Counted from the first letter of the stretch, positions 24,301-34,662 are shown. The stretch: DNA of 64,000 nucleotides from Anthonomus grandis grandis (GCF_022605725.1 NC_065546.1:32670227-32734226), one strand, 5' to 3'. The notes: generated by a model not told the origin, from the sequence alone. Translations and numbers: made by a program.

Positions 24301-27166
24301 CCGAGTCAATTAACTTTTCATTTATGTCTGGAGTTTTCCCAGAGTGCTTAAAAAGTGCAATGATTGTTCCTCTTTACAAGGGTGGCGATCGCGACTGTCC
24401 TTCTAACTTTAGACCTATAGCGTTGTTACCTACTTTAGCCAAGATAGTGGAACGGCTCGTTAAGGTGATGATATGGTTTCATTTTTAAATAGGTTTGGCC
24501 TATTGAGTCTTCAGCAGTTTGGCTTTCGTGAGTCTGTGAGCACAAATGATGCTATCTTTAGCTTTCTAGAGCACCTGTAGAACCGACTGAATGTTGGTGA
24601 AATTGCAGCAGCGGTATTCTGTGACTTGTCCAAGGCATTTGACTGCGTGAGTCACAGAGTGCTGCTGATGAAACTGGAGCTCTATGGTTTCAGAGGAACT
24701 GCCCTTGAGTGGTTTCGTTCCTACTTATCAAATCATGTCCAGGCTGTCAAATTTAATGGTGGTATCTCTAAGGAACTTAATATAAATGTGGGTGTTCCGC
24801 AAGGATCAGTACTGGGTCCTTTACTTTTTCTCATTTATGTGAACGATCAGCCACAACTGCAGGTAACTGGCAAATTTACATTGTTTGCCGATGATACTAC
24901 CATCCTCTGGCACGACTCTGATGTTCCTCAAATGGAGGCCAATATACGTGCAGATTTGTTAAAAATAAAAGACTGGTGTGATGCAAATTTTTTGACATTT
25001 AATGTTTCCAAAACAAACATCCTTAATTTTAAATGTAATACAAATGATATATGTTTAAATAATGAAGCCATCACCATGCCACCGTTCAGTAAGTTTTTGG
25101 GTCTTTCCATAGACAAGTTCCTTAAATTTGAAGACCATATTGTGAATGTATGTAGAAAAGTCTCATCAGGCTGCTACGCCCTAAGGGTTATTGCCACCAG
25201 TCTTAATTTCTCCATCGCCAGATCTGCATACTTCGCCATTATCGAGTCGCACCTTCGATATGGAATTTGCTTTTAGGGTTCATGTTCAAATTCACTTTTT
25301 AGTTCAGTGTTTGTACTCCAGAAAAGGGCCATTAGATATCTATGTGGGGCCAAGCCTCGTGACTTATGTCGCTCGCTTTTTGTAAGTCATAATATTTTAA
25401 CCGTGTGTTGTATTTTTATTTTGGAAACAGTTTGCTTAGTTTTTAGAAAATATAAACAGGAACTCCACTTAGGAAGCCACTATAATACGCGACAAAATTA
25501 TTTGTTGAGGCTACCCATTCCTCATTTTGAACTTGTCCGTAGCTCTATCATAAATGGAGGTAGAAAGCTGTTTAATAAACTTCCACTAGAAATAAGACAA
25601 CTTAAGACTGAAAAAAGCCTACGTATAAGAACGAAAATATTTCTTGCTAGTAAAGCGTACTATAGTTTAAGTGAATTTTTTAATTATTAGCATTTAAGTA
25701 TTTTTCAAAGTTTTATATATTTTTTTTTATTTTAAATTAGTTTCTCGTTTTTATTCCTTTAATGTACAGTCTATTGGCTTTGTCTACAACTTCTATGTTT
25801 ATATTGACAATAAAGCATTTTTGAGTTTGAGTTTGAGTATAAATAATAATGATCCCTTAATTTGCTTACAATCGACGAACAAACATTTCCACACCGCATC
25901 AGATTTTTAGGGAAGTAAAATTGTTTTTATTTTTTTAAGCAAAAACCATGCGTCGGACAAAAGAAAACCAAGAAATCAAATTTGCTAAAAAGTGATTGAG
26001 GATTTTAAAAATAATTTTTATTTTAAGAAAAAGAAGTGGCGTAGCATTTTTCCAGTAAAAAATATTCAATAGAAGACCTGTAGGGACGCCACTATTAGGA
26101 AGAATGTTCATTGTTCGGAAACTATTAGGAAGAGATTATCGCATCTCCTTAACTTGCAGATAAATAGCGAAATGTTATTAAGCCGTCGTGATACCTACAA
26201 AAATGTGGGTTTATTAATTGATACCGATCTTAGATGCTCTGAGCCACGAACTTTTGACGACGCTGACGTTCGACGTGTGAGTATAGCGAATTGCCTAGTT
26301 TTTGGCGATTTGTAAACGACGCTTGGGTATAACTTCCACCAAATATATTTGTGTTCTGTGACCACCTTATTTAATACTGTTTATTATTTGGTTCACTGTT
26401 TCTCAAAACCGAATTATTGTGAATTGTCTGTCTTTGTTGTTTATGATAGAATAATATGCAGAGTTGTTGATAGAATAATATATTTTTACTACATAAACCC
26501 TTGCTAATTACAAACCATCTATATTTTGACTTTTATAGTTGGTTGTACCTATTAATGTGGAAACACTGTACATGGAAGGAAAGTAAAACTCGTAAAAATA
26601 GTAAAAATGGAAAAAAAAGTGTTTTTAACTAAATTTTTTAAGTAAATACAAGCAAAAATTTAAATGAATATCATTATTTTCATGGTATTAGGATTTAGAT
26701 GCATAGAATACATGTACCAAATTTCATAAAAATATCTACAATATTGTTTAAGTTATTATTAAAAAAACTGATTTTTTTATTTGAAAACTTTAACACCCTG
26801 TGTCTCAAAAGTTAAGACGTTTAAGACATATATTAATAGGAACTTTTTTTCTTAAAATGGGTCCAGGAATCACACCCTTAAATATTAGCACGTCTTTAAG
26901 GAACACTCTGTATATTACTTAATAGCCCATCACTGTAATTACTAGTGATTTTAATTTTGTATGGATCAATAAACTTATTAGTGTAATGTGTTAGTACGGT
27001 ATTTTAAATTACTATTTTGTACTTACTTTCCAATATCAGAGCATCCATGTCCGTTGGTGACTACTGCCCCCGTAATTGTCTTTTTATCTTGTCTGTTTAA
27101 GACAAACACCCACACTAGGACTAGTGTGACTACTACTATAGCGGCGGATGCTAGACAAAATGTCAT
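12359..27166 (-). CDS. Ggt: gamma-glutamyl transpeptidase (type II membrane enzyme), nine coding exons
   Basis: Exons in coding order: 27166-27027, 21957-21737, 21050-20858, 20798-20592, 20537-20303, 20251-20061, 13023-12786, 12731-12615, 12523-12359. All introns are GT-AG, every phase matches, and the sum is 1707 bases (568 residues plus stop), the family's normal size. The product cleaves the gamma-glutamyl bond of extracellular glutathione. Visible features: N-terminal hydrophobic anchor (about residues 5-24), LNARETAP (substrate-binding Arg), GTAHISV with the self-processing nucleophile Thr near residue 374, STIN, NEMDDFSSP, the SSM oxyanion serines and GAAGGT. No break is seen. Intron 1 holds an antisense LINE; intron 6 is 7 kb. 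The start is the first in-frame ATG before the anchor; an upstream noncoding exon is likely. Confidence 0.92.
12556..12605. mobile_element. 34 bp palindromic micro-insertion with 8 bp target duplication, copy 1
   Basis: Element 12564-12597: arm CTTAGAACATTGAAAAG followed by its inverted partner, one mismatch from perfect. Direct repeats GCACTAAC flank it exactly (12556-12563 and 12598-12605). It lies in GGT intron 8, which is 91 bp long and would be 49 bp without the insert. See also 61883-61932. Confidence 0.85.
13060..13860. repeat. dispersed noncoding repeat in GGT intron 6
   Basis: Two blocks (about 13140-13190 and 13620-13680) share a 'gggttttaaaaccgaaaatttgatgg' theme. The stretch 13390-13600 recurs with moderate divergence at 15352-15600, and part of it at 17640-17730. 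Shared phrases include TAAGAAATGC, CATAAAAATATTCTTAGGAA and CTTAGACATCTTAGAAGAAC. Family unknown. Confidence 0.65.
14041..14940 (+). pseudogene. Tc1/IS630-like transposase relic (DDE_3 type)
   Basis: Pieces in shifting frames read RPIIYLDET (first acid, near 14160), TIIHAGS (near 14280), VTVMDNTSYHSRQV (second acid, near 14425) and LRLPPYYCVFYPIELIWHQV (third acid, near 14640-14700). This order is that of the YLDET/VVDNAxYH/PIELIW group of Tc1-like transposases found in insects. Several frameshifts and a stop after YLDET make it dead. It is in GGT intron 6, opposite to the gene. It is a distant relative of the copy at 29.4-33.9 kb. Confidence 0.75.
15352..15600. repeat. second copy of the 13.4 kb dispersed repeat
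   Basis: Aligns by eye with 13390-13600 over about 230 bases, including CATAAAAATATTCTTAGGAA, GCAAAAAAATAT and CTTAGACATCTTAGAAGAAC; about 25 bases are added in the middle. Confidence 0.65.
15601..17115 (+). mobile_element. LINE (CR1/Jockey-like) reverse-transcriptase remnant
   Basis: The plus strand carries reverse-transcriptase segments in order: NLMFSAGVFPDIL with IIIPIYKQDNKKSTNY (15700-15790), NQFGFRQNSSTENDL (15908-15960), LGVPHGTVLTTLLFIMFIN (16172-16232), CFADDTGIII (16272-16302, active-site Asp pair) and LNLKYLGIILEENFNW (16530-16580), then ESVISYGIVVWD. Frames change and stops occur, so it is dead. The 5' endonuclease part is missing. It lies antisense in GGT intron 6. Confidence 0.85.
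17842..19951. mobile_element. foldback-type element with 630-800 bp inverted arms
   Basis: The left arm (about 17842-18638) and right arm (about 19322-19951) are inverted copies. Matching blocks include the GGGGATGGTCTTGGATTGGC block near 17900 and its complement near 19890, TTTAGAGGGTGTAAAAAGG and its complement, and the block around 18360-18640. The left arm has about 155 extra bases (18080-18235) absent from the right arm. The centre (18640-19320) holds no recognisable protein. Probably a non-autonomous long-inverted-repeat transposon; no target duplication could be fixed. Confidence 0.8.
21060..21730. repeat. copies of the 350-400 bp repeat in GGT intron 2
   Basis: Two units resemble those at 8291-9470: shared phrases include AAAATTCTTCATATATG variants, TTTTTGAGTGGCAC, CATCTCTGGTAAACTTAACC and CACTCCCTTAAAAGAAT. 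The spacing is about 350 bases. The repeat runs almost into the donor of GGT exon 2 (21737). Confidence 0.7.
21958..22690. other. 5' part of the long GGT intron 1, no gene seen
   Basis: AT-rich intron sequence. The part after about 22600 may belong to the untranslated leader of the LINE that follows, but no promoter or open frame is clear. Confidence 0.45.
22691..25838 (+). mobile_element. LINE with endonuclease and reverse transcriptase (CR1/L2/Jockey-like)
   Basis: A nearly full-length ORF2 in GGT intron 1, antisense to the gene. It ends with AATAAAGC and a short period-6 tail, TTGAGTTTGAGTTTGAG (25821-25837), rather than a long poly(A). Such short-repeat tails are typical of the CR1/L2 group. 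The 5' end and any ORF1 are not clear. Confidence 0.88.
22941..25690 (+). pseudogene. LINE ORF2 (AP endonuclease-RT), broken
   Basis: Endonuclease first: FLNVQSVRSKVSELELF near the start, VEHWLR, a frameshift near 23250, then LILTGDLNVNFLD, SSLIDYFCTN and GLSDHEAI (catalytic Asp and His). Reverse transcriptase follows: SAMIVPLYKGG, NFRPIALLPTLAKIVERLV, a frameshift near 24465 and a TAG near 24580, then VFCDLSKAFDCVSH, VPQGSVLGPLLFLIYVND and LFADDTTILW (active-site Asp pair near 24890). The thumb/C-terminal part runs to 25690 with another break near 25276. The gene copies its RNA at a nicked target; this copy is dead by a few lesions only. Confidence 0.9.
26135..26290 (+). mobile_element. possible LINE C-terminal scrap
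   Basis: The plus strand reads LLSRRDTYKNVGLLIDTDLR, resembling the K-x-LG-x-x-x-D-x-x-L segment after the RT palm. It is too short to be sure. Confidence 0.4.
26550..26925. repeat. decayed CAGGGTG-type inverted-repeat remnant
   Basis: The block around 26795-26925 has the layout of the right arm of the element at 40626-43075: ACACCCTG, TCTCAAAAG, ATATTAATAGGAACTTTTTT, CTTAAAATGGG, GGAATCACACCCTTAAA, then ACTCTGTATA. The match is imperfect. Probably an old relative. Confidence 0.55.
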
Positions 27167-27395
27167 AATTTTGCATTTTGATACTCTGAAAATAAGCAGG
27201 AGAATGTTGTAAAAGAAAAGTTTCAGGGACATCCCAAATATGTTCCAAATTTTTAGCACGTCCTTAACTTAGACCATTGTGAGGTCAAAGTTCTTCCTTA
27301 TGTGGAGAAAGTGTATTTGGCTTATATTGGAATGTTATATAAGCTGTGCCTATTGAACCTTTATATATTAATTTATTTTTATTAATTACTTTTAC

Positions 27396-27600
27396 CTTTT
27401 TTTAAGCATAACCATAATACATAATAAACAAACACACAATATATAACAAACAATAAACGAATTCCAGAATAGATACTCGAAAAGGCCATGATGGGCATGG
27501 TAATAATGGCCCATGATAAGGCTTGAATGCGGAAGCCTACGTTGAGAAATGTTCTACTGCCATTATATTTTGTGCCATTATCAGTGATATATAGGTTTTC
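27396..27600 (-). CDS. possible exon of unknown membrane protein
   Basis: A 205 bp stretch is open in one minus frame and bordered by a good acceptor (CTAATTATACAG before 27600) and a donor (GGTAAAAG at 27395). The frame reads ENLYITDNGTKYNGSRTFLN, then RIQALSWAIITMPIMAF and a hydrophobic run (about 20 residues) ending LWLCLKK. It contains one or two likely membrane segments. Joining it to the GGT exon at 27185 gives a stop, so if it belongs to GGT it is untranslated. Otherwise it is an exon of a separate gene or chance. I do not recognise the family. Confidence 0.3.
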
Positions 27601-27807
27601 CTGTATAATTAGGTAAAATGCGCATTTGTTTTGTGAAATGTGTTTTTTTTTAATACTTATCGGTAAAAAGTACTAACAAGGGATATTTTAAGAATAAATT
27701 GGACATACCAGTTTAAGATTTGAAAATTCGAACTGTCATTTTGAGGTCAAAGCCACGCCCAAATTAAATCTGAAAAAATTAAGTCACAAACTGCCTATAA
27801 TTAATAA

Positions 27808-28210
27808 ACAAAGGCAGTTAGAAAAATGAAATTTTTTATTGACTTTCTACATTTAATTTCACTAGGCAACTATTTCAGGAAAAATATACTGAAAATGAAC
27901 AGGAAGTTTAAAGGGTGCCTATTTTTTTTTCCAAAGTGTCTATGGTTTAAAAACCAAGGCAGTTAAAATCTTGAAATTTTGTATAGAGGTTCATCATTTC
28001 ATTTCATTAAACATCTATCTCAGGATTTATATAAAAAATATAAAAATTGGAAAAAAAAATAAGGATGTCTGTTTTTTTGCATATAAACTTGCAAAGTGTC
28101 CAATGTAACCAAGGTAGTTAGAATTATGAATTTTTGTACAGGCTTCATTTAATTTCATTAAATACCTATTTTAGGATTTTTGTAAAAAAATATACTGAAA
28201 GTTACTTAAT
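27808..28210. repeat. three-copy tandem repeat, unit about 150 bp
   Basis: AAGGCAGTTAGAAAAATGAA at 27809, CCAAGGCAGTTAAAATC near 27956 and CCAAGGTAGTTAGAATTATG near 28110 start three units. Each continues with a TTTAATTTCATTA block, AGGATTTATATAAAAAATATA-like sequence and a TTCCAAAGTGTCTATGG-like end. The last unit ends in a hairpin (28202-28239: arms TTACTTAATAAGAT around a T run). Confidence 0.75.
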
Positions 28211-29878
28211 AAGATTTTTTTTTTTATCTTATTAAGTAATCTGCTGTGATTTCCTATAGATTATGTATTCTTATTGACGTATTTAAAAACGTCACTGGAA
28301 CTCTTATCATAATTTAAGTAAATCCATGAGTCGACAAAATTTGTTGGGAAGTGCCTCTCATATACGTTAGGTACCTTTGTTTAAATAAATCTCTGAAAAA
28401 CCACTTATATAACGATAGTACTTATTATTGCGATCACCTGCTTATATTGCCGTGTAATCCGCAAAAAAAAAACCATTATGGAATTTATGTATTTACATTT
28501 AACGGGAAATTCTATCATATAATATTGGGAAATTTTAGGTCCATAACGACAGGATACCCACCTAAATTTTAGTTTTGTTGTTGCTAAATACTGGCAATAA
28601 TAATAATAATAATAATAGTTATATGGTAAAAATGTGTTTTTTTTAATGATCTCGCGAATTACTACTTTAGATAAGAAACGGCAATTAAGTAATTTATTTG
28701 TTTATTAATTAGTGTAAATATTTAATTTTACTTCCGGTGTTTCGAACCTTTTTGGAAATAAATTAATTTGTTTGATTTGTCATAATTTAACAAAAATTTG
28801 GAAAAAACTATAAGTAAAATGGATCCGAATAATGAAAACGCCCAGTATGATGATCATTTTCAATATAAAAAATAACTAAAATTGCCCGCTAAAACGCCAG
28901 GTTTTAACGCCATTATTAAATAATTTTTTAAACTTTTTAAAAAAGCTTAAGGGGTCTATAGGCATAAAGTCGAAATTATACCCATTTGTAATGACGTCAT
29001 TTTTGTTTATCTTTGTTTAGCATATTCCAAACAGCGGCGACAACAAACTTTTGAAAAAAATTGGTGTCTGATGATTATTCATCTTTTATATACTAGGTTA
29101 GGTGAAATATCCGTCACTGTCAATCAAAAATATTGGTTTGTCAACTTGTTCTTGAAAGTTATTTCGAAAAGTGTTAATGTTAAGGTATAATGAACAATCG
29201 CAGTTGATGATTTTAAATATATTGGCTTTTTTTTTAACTGGAAAAGGAACAAGTCCGAAACGGAATTGCACTTCAAATTGAGAATGTGATACAGCGAGCC
29301 GCAGATGCAACAAAATTGAGCACAACAACGATCGCAAATATAAAGAAGAATGGGATAAAATTAGATCAGGATTACGCAGCCCGTATATCTTCCAAGCAAA
29401 AGACAGCAAAAACCAAAATTACAACATAGAATTAGGGACACAATTTATTCTATGTACGCCAGAAAAGAATATGTAATATTGACAACAACAAGAGAAAAGT
29501 TCAGGGAAGAAATTGAATATTTTGAGTTTTCCATTGACTCCTTAAGAAGATGGATCAATAGTATAGGCTTCAAGTGGAAAAAATTAAATAACAGAAAATA
29601 TTTGATGGACTTGCCAAATATTGTTCATAAAAGAATCGATTTTATAAGGGAGTATATCAAAAATAGAAATGTAGGTCCGGAAGGTTTTACTCCAGTTTTC
29701 ATTGACGACACGTGGATTTTTAGCAAGGGATTTTAGCACACGGATTTAAGGAAAAACAGTGAAGGTAAAAATTATCTGGTTATCTTTTTAGATTTTTTTT
29801 TAATAAAAACTATTGCGCTTGTAAGGGCCCTCTAACTTCATAATTTCATCTGTTTCTTAGTTTCATATAATTTCTCTC

Positions 29879-32800
29879 CAGGGCCGAGCCGTGCCGGGGG
29901 TGCAGGGGGTGCGCCGCACCCGGGCGGCGCTCATTTGGGGCGGCAAAATATCCGAAAAATAAAATAAAAAAGCGTCAAGTAATGAAAACAAACTTATGAA
30001 TAACAAAAATTTATAAAATTTAAAACTTATCATTAAGGCGCCAACAGAATACAATGTTTACTGAAACCGAGCATTGTTCCCCGAATCGTTGCTATAATAA
30101 TAATAATCTATATAGATAAATAAATAGGTACCAGGACCAGGTAATAAAAACAATAGCACCGCAATTATGGTGGGTTCAGCCAGGGCGCCGCCGCCGGTGC
30201 TAATGATGTTATAAGGGCGGCGTAATTAAAAGAGCCGCGTAAAGTACCACCAATAGTAATTCCTCGAAATTTATTTCTTGCGGAATTTCAATACTTTTGG
30301 GTAATAAATAATATGTATTTTGGAGCTGCAGAAATAAGCGGGGGTGTAATGTTTAGAAATTCTTACCCTTTTGTTTTTAATTTATTTTAATTTGAGAGTT
30401 TTAAAGCGACTTGTCGATTAGTGTTTATTTTTAATACATTTTATATAAAAACTGTGTTTGTGTTGTTAACGGTAAGTTTAAAATATTTTATTAAAATCTG
30501 CCAAATATTTAGAACTTCATATCTTAAGCAATTTTTCATTGAAAAAAGTAATGTCTGATTTTTGTGCCAATTCTTAAAAAAATATTTGTTGATTTAGATG
30601 CCTGATGGTCGAAAGAGGCTTTCTGGTTCCCAATACCGAAAAAGGAAGCTAGAAAAGGAGGAAGATGACAGGCGGTAAGCAGGTTCGTTAAAAAAGTTTT
30701 TTGCGTCATCAACGAACCCACAACCGGCATAACCTCAACGTCAACCTTTGACGTCAACTGAAGCCGATGCCGATGTAGAACAACCAAATGATGGAGATCA
30801 ACAACCATCAGGAGATGAACTGAAACAAGATGATCACTCGACGAATACGCCAGCAAATACGCAAACTGAGAACATTGAAGCTATTCAGGTAAATGAAGAA
30901 CGATTTAAAGATCCAGCATATTGGCCCGAAATATTAACGGATAATATTAGATTATTGCTTTTAGGAATAGGACCTGTTCAAATTAAAAATATTAATTATC
31001 CCATTAATAATTTAAATAGATGTTTTAGCGCTGCTTACTTTGAAAAAAAATTAACTAACAATGAAAAAGTTCCTAGAACCTGGCTTATTTACTCAAAATC
31101 TAAAGATTCAGTGTACTGTTTTCCTTGTAAATTATTTAAAGTTTCTGATAATAGTTTTAATGAGGGGAATGGCTATAGTGACTGGCGGCATTTATCTCGG
31201 ACCTTAGAAAGAGACGAAACCAGTAAGGGGCATTTTGAAAGTGTTAGGAAATGGCTTGAATTAAAAAAAATCAATAGAAAAAGGTTTAACTGTGGACTCA
31301 TCAATCAAAATTTATTTCAAATGGAAAAAAAAGATGGACTTCGATTTTAGAGCGAATAATATCTGTTATCCAGTTTTTAGCTAGACAAAATTTAGCTCTT
31401 AGGGGTAATAGTCCAAAACTATTTGATAAGGGTAACGATAATTTTCTGAAATTAATTGAGACGATTGCAAAATTTGATTCTGTAATGGCCGAACATATTG
31501 ATAGAGTCCAAAAAGACGGGAACAAAATGCCGCATTATTTGGGAGATAAAATACAAAATGAATTGATTTTTTTAATAGGAGAAAAAGTAAAGAAGTGTAT
31601 TGTTGAATGTTTAAAATTATGCAAATATTCCTCAATCATTCTTGACTGTACACCTGACGTTAGTCGCCAAGAACAAATTACCATTATTGTTAGATTCGTT
31701 TTTATTGATGATTGTTCTAAAAGTATAGAAATTCGAGAACATTTTTTAGGATTTTGTAAAGTTACAAACACTACTGGTCAGGGGTTAACAGATTTTTTAT
31801 AAAATTATTTAAAAGAACTGGATATTGATATTGCCGATATAAGAGGTCAGGGCTATGACAATGGAGCAAACATGAAAGGCAAGCACAATGGCCTACAAAA
31901 AAATTTTTTAAATATTAATCCTAGAGCCTTTTTTGTACCCTGTGCCGCCCATAGTTTAAATTTAGTAGTTAATGATGCAGCAAAAAGCTCTCTAGAAGTA
32001 ACTAATTTTTTTAAGCATTATTCAGGAAATATATGTCTTTTTTTCGGCCTCAACTTACAAATGGATGCTCTCTTAAAAGAGCTGCCCAGGCTAACACTAA
32101 AGCCCTTATCGGATACCCGCTGGGAAAGCCGTATTGAGGCAATAAAAACTCTTAGATTTGAGTTAGAAAAAGTGTATGATGAAAAGCAGAGATAATGAAA
32201 CAGAAACAAAGAATATTGCAATGTCCCTAATAAATAAAATAAAATCATTTAAATTTATTTGTTCGTTAGGTATTTGGTACAACATTTTGGCAAAAATTAA
32301 TATAGTAAGCAAAACACTGCAAAAGTCTAATGTTATTTTACCAGAAGCTGTACAGATGCTAAAAGAAATCAAATTATTTTTGACACAAATGAGATCGGAA
32401 AACGGGTTTTTAGACATGATAAATGAATCTAAGAAAATTGCGGAAGAAGTAGACGCCGAAAATTCCTTTCCAGCCATTCACTCAATAAGACCAAGGAAAA
32501 AAAAACGTTTTTGATTATGAACACAAGGATGAGCCAATCCAATCTCCAGAAATAAATTTTAAAGTACATTTTTTTTTTAATATTCTCGATATTTCAACCT
32601 CAAAATTGGATGAGAGATTTCACGATTTACAAAAACATATTGAATTATTTGGTTTTTTAAACAATTTGAAAGCATTTTCCAAACCTGAAATAATGACCTA
32701 TTGTAAGAATTTAGAAGCTAAATTAACTGACCCTGAAACAAAAAATATGGACATAAATGGATTGGACCTCTATAATGAAATCGACATATTATCAATTTAC

Positions 32801-33453
32801 ATTAATGATAGAAATATTTTCTCGGCCAAAGAAATATTAATATATCTGGTTGCTAACGATTTGAAAGGCATATTTCCAAATTTATTCGTAGCTTTAAGAA
32901 TATTTTTAACAATGCCAGTCACTGTAGCTCATGGGGAACGCTCATTTTCCAAACTAAAATTAATAAAAAACTACTTAAGATCCACAATGAGCTAATCAAG
33001 ACTATCAAATTTATCAATAATAAGTATTGAGGAAGACATTGTTTCTAATTTAGATGTTACCCGACCTAATTAGGGAATTTGCATATAAAAAGGCAAGAAA
33101 AGTTAAACCAGGGTTCTAATTACTTTTTTTTAATTTCTTTAAATTAGTATGTAAGTAAAATATATTTTCTTTAGGTGTTTATATCGATGTAATTACATAT
33201 TAATATAGAAATACTTATATAAGTAAATAATATATGCTTTTATGTATATTTTTTGTATAGATAATATTGATATATTGATTAATATATGTGTGTTTGGAAT
33301 TTAATTCAATATGATTTTTTATTACACCCTTTTTTTTAAACGTTGTACTTTGGTAAGAGCATTTTTTAAAATACTTTTTATAAAAATCACTGCAGAAGGG
33401 GCGGCAAAATTAGCTCTTGCACCCGGACGGCAAATACCCTAGGCTCGGCCCTG
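29879..33453 (+). mobile_element. hAT transposon with 8 bp target duplication
   Basis: The ends CAGGGCCGAGCCGTG (29879) and, inward from 33453, CAGGGCCGAGCCTAGG are inverted repeats. TTTCTCTC flanks both sides (29871-29878 and 33454-33461), the 8 bp duplication of hAT elements. The GC-rich termini stand out against the AT-rich surroundings. It lies inside the Tc1-like element. Confidence 0.95.
30598..33074 (+). pseudogene. hAT transposase, ZMYM1-like group (TTF zinc finger, DUF4371, dimerisation)
   Basis: The likely start is the ATG at 30598 (MPDGRKRLSGSQYRKRK), with an early TAA after about 26 codons. A TTF-type zinc finger follows (RTWLIYSKSKDSVYCFPCKL, about 31075-31135), then DUF4371: HYLGDKIQNELIFLIGEKV, SSIILDCTPDVSRQEQITII (first acid), GQGYDNGANMKGKHNGLQ (second) and CAAHSLNLVV. 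The C-terminal hAT dimerisation block reads MPVTVAHGERSFSKLKLIKN (about 32910-32970). Frameshifts near 31340, 32190 and 32515 and a stop near 31800 break the chain. Confidence 0.88.
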
Positions 33454-34164
33454 TTTCTCTCTAAGACAATATGAGGGAATTTAACTCCATACACTGCTCG
33501 TATGTGCATGGAACATTACTTATTAATTATATTAAATTTATGTTCTGGAAGAATGATTTCTAAAAGAAGAGAATTGAATTATCTTTTATTTTTAAGGTCA
33601 TCGTTATATATCGTGGTCCACGCCGGAACCAAAGATGGCTTCATCAAGGGTGCAAATTTAATATTCAAGAGTGGATTAAAAACGGGAGATTATCATGACA
33701 ATATGAACAGGAAAAACTTGCGAAAACTGGTTTAAAACTCAGCTGGTTCCAAATGTTCCCCCAAAGTCATTTATAATGCAAGTTACCATTCTCGTTTATT
33801 GGAAGGAATCCCGAGAAAATCTTGGACAAAGGAGAGACTGACCGAATGGTTGAAGAAAAAGAATATTGGCTTAATTATTAAGCTTTTAGTAAGCTTTTTT
33901 TGTTCTAGCAAATTTTATTTTATGATCGTCGTTTAAGTATTCAATCATATCGTTGCAATTTCATTAACTTGGAATGGTATTTTCATTTTAAGGTATTAAC
34001 ATACTCATTCAAGCAGCATTTTTTTTCATAAACAAGTAAATTAAATTGTAAGTATTTAAATTTTTCCCAGTGAGTTAAAATAATTTTATACCATTATTCA
34101 CAATTTTTGTAAGCTCGGTTTTGTTACGTCTACTGCTCGTGTCGAATTCTACTTTTCAAATATG

Positions 34165-34335
34165 TTGTAGATTTGGTTTTTGCGGTCTTTTGCTTGAAAA
34201 ATATATGAGCAGCGTAATCCTGATCTGATTTTATCCCACTCTTCTTTATATTTGCGATCGTTATCGTTCGGCTCGCTCTATCACATTCTCAATTTGAAGT
34301 GCAATTCCGTTTCGGATTTGTTGTTTATGTCCCAT
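34165..34335 (-). repeat. inverted copy of the Tc1-like transposase 5' region
   Basis: The complement of this stretch matches 29255-29420 closely (CCGAAACGGAATTGCACTTC, GATCGCAAATATAAAGAAGA, ATCAGGATTACGC), with a gap of about 20 bases. The element therefore holds two head-to-head copies of that segment. Confidence 0.8.
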
Positions 34336-34662
34336 TATTTATGATTAATTATAATAATATTTGTTAATTGTTAAGTTTGTTAATAATACAATAAATACTA
34401 CAAGATTTTTTTAAATTTTTTGGGAATGAAAGTATATACACGAATATAAAAATATAGTAATATGCTGCTAAAATATCATTGTTAATTTCATCATTTGTTA
34501 ATTTCTGAACGTATAAAAATACATAGCAAACTATTAATTTCTGAAGGCGATGGTAAAGTTTCTAACCTAATATTGATTGGCAAAAATATCTACGCCATAA
34601 GTTTTTTCTCACCTGAATGACCTAACTACAAATGGGTATAATTTCATTAATTTCGACTTTAT

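Larger units (their letters stand above)
29245..33873 (+). pseudogene. Tc1-like transposase (FIDDTW type), interrupted
   Basis: The N-terminal part (about 29245-29735) has frame breaks, then an open run with SIDSLRRWINSIGFKWKK (HTH) and TPVFIDDTWIFSKG (first catalytic acid). After the hAT insertion the chain resumes: LYIVVHAGTKDGFIKGANLI, FKSGLKTGDYHDNMN (33600-33705), then YNASYHSRLLEGIPRKSW (second acid region; Asn replaces Asp before ASYH) and TEWLKKKNIG. The acid-containing 3' end is lost. Besides the insertion, stops and frameshifts make it dead. Confidence 0.8.
28967..34662 (+). mobile_element. Tc1-like element, split by a hAT insertion
   Basis: The outer ends share an inverted block: AAGTCGAAATTATACCCATT (from 28973) and its complement near 34625-34660. 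Between them is a Tc1-like transposase cut by the hAT at 29879-33453. Near the right end an inverted copy of the transposase 5' region lies at 34165-34335. Without the hAT the element is about 2.1 kb. The termini are inferred from the inverted match; the TA target was not fixed. Confidence 0.6.

Noticed and set aside
28597..28618. Run of TAA/ATA repeats as a possible LINE tail
   Set aside because: No LINE coding sequence or AATAAA signal lies upstream; treated as a simple microsatellite.
29500..29978. GC-rich patch around 29880-29945 as a CpG-island promoter
   Set aside because: It is the terminal repeat of the hAT element, with a matching inverted end at 33453 and an 8 bp duplication.
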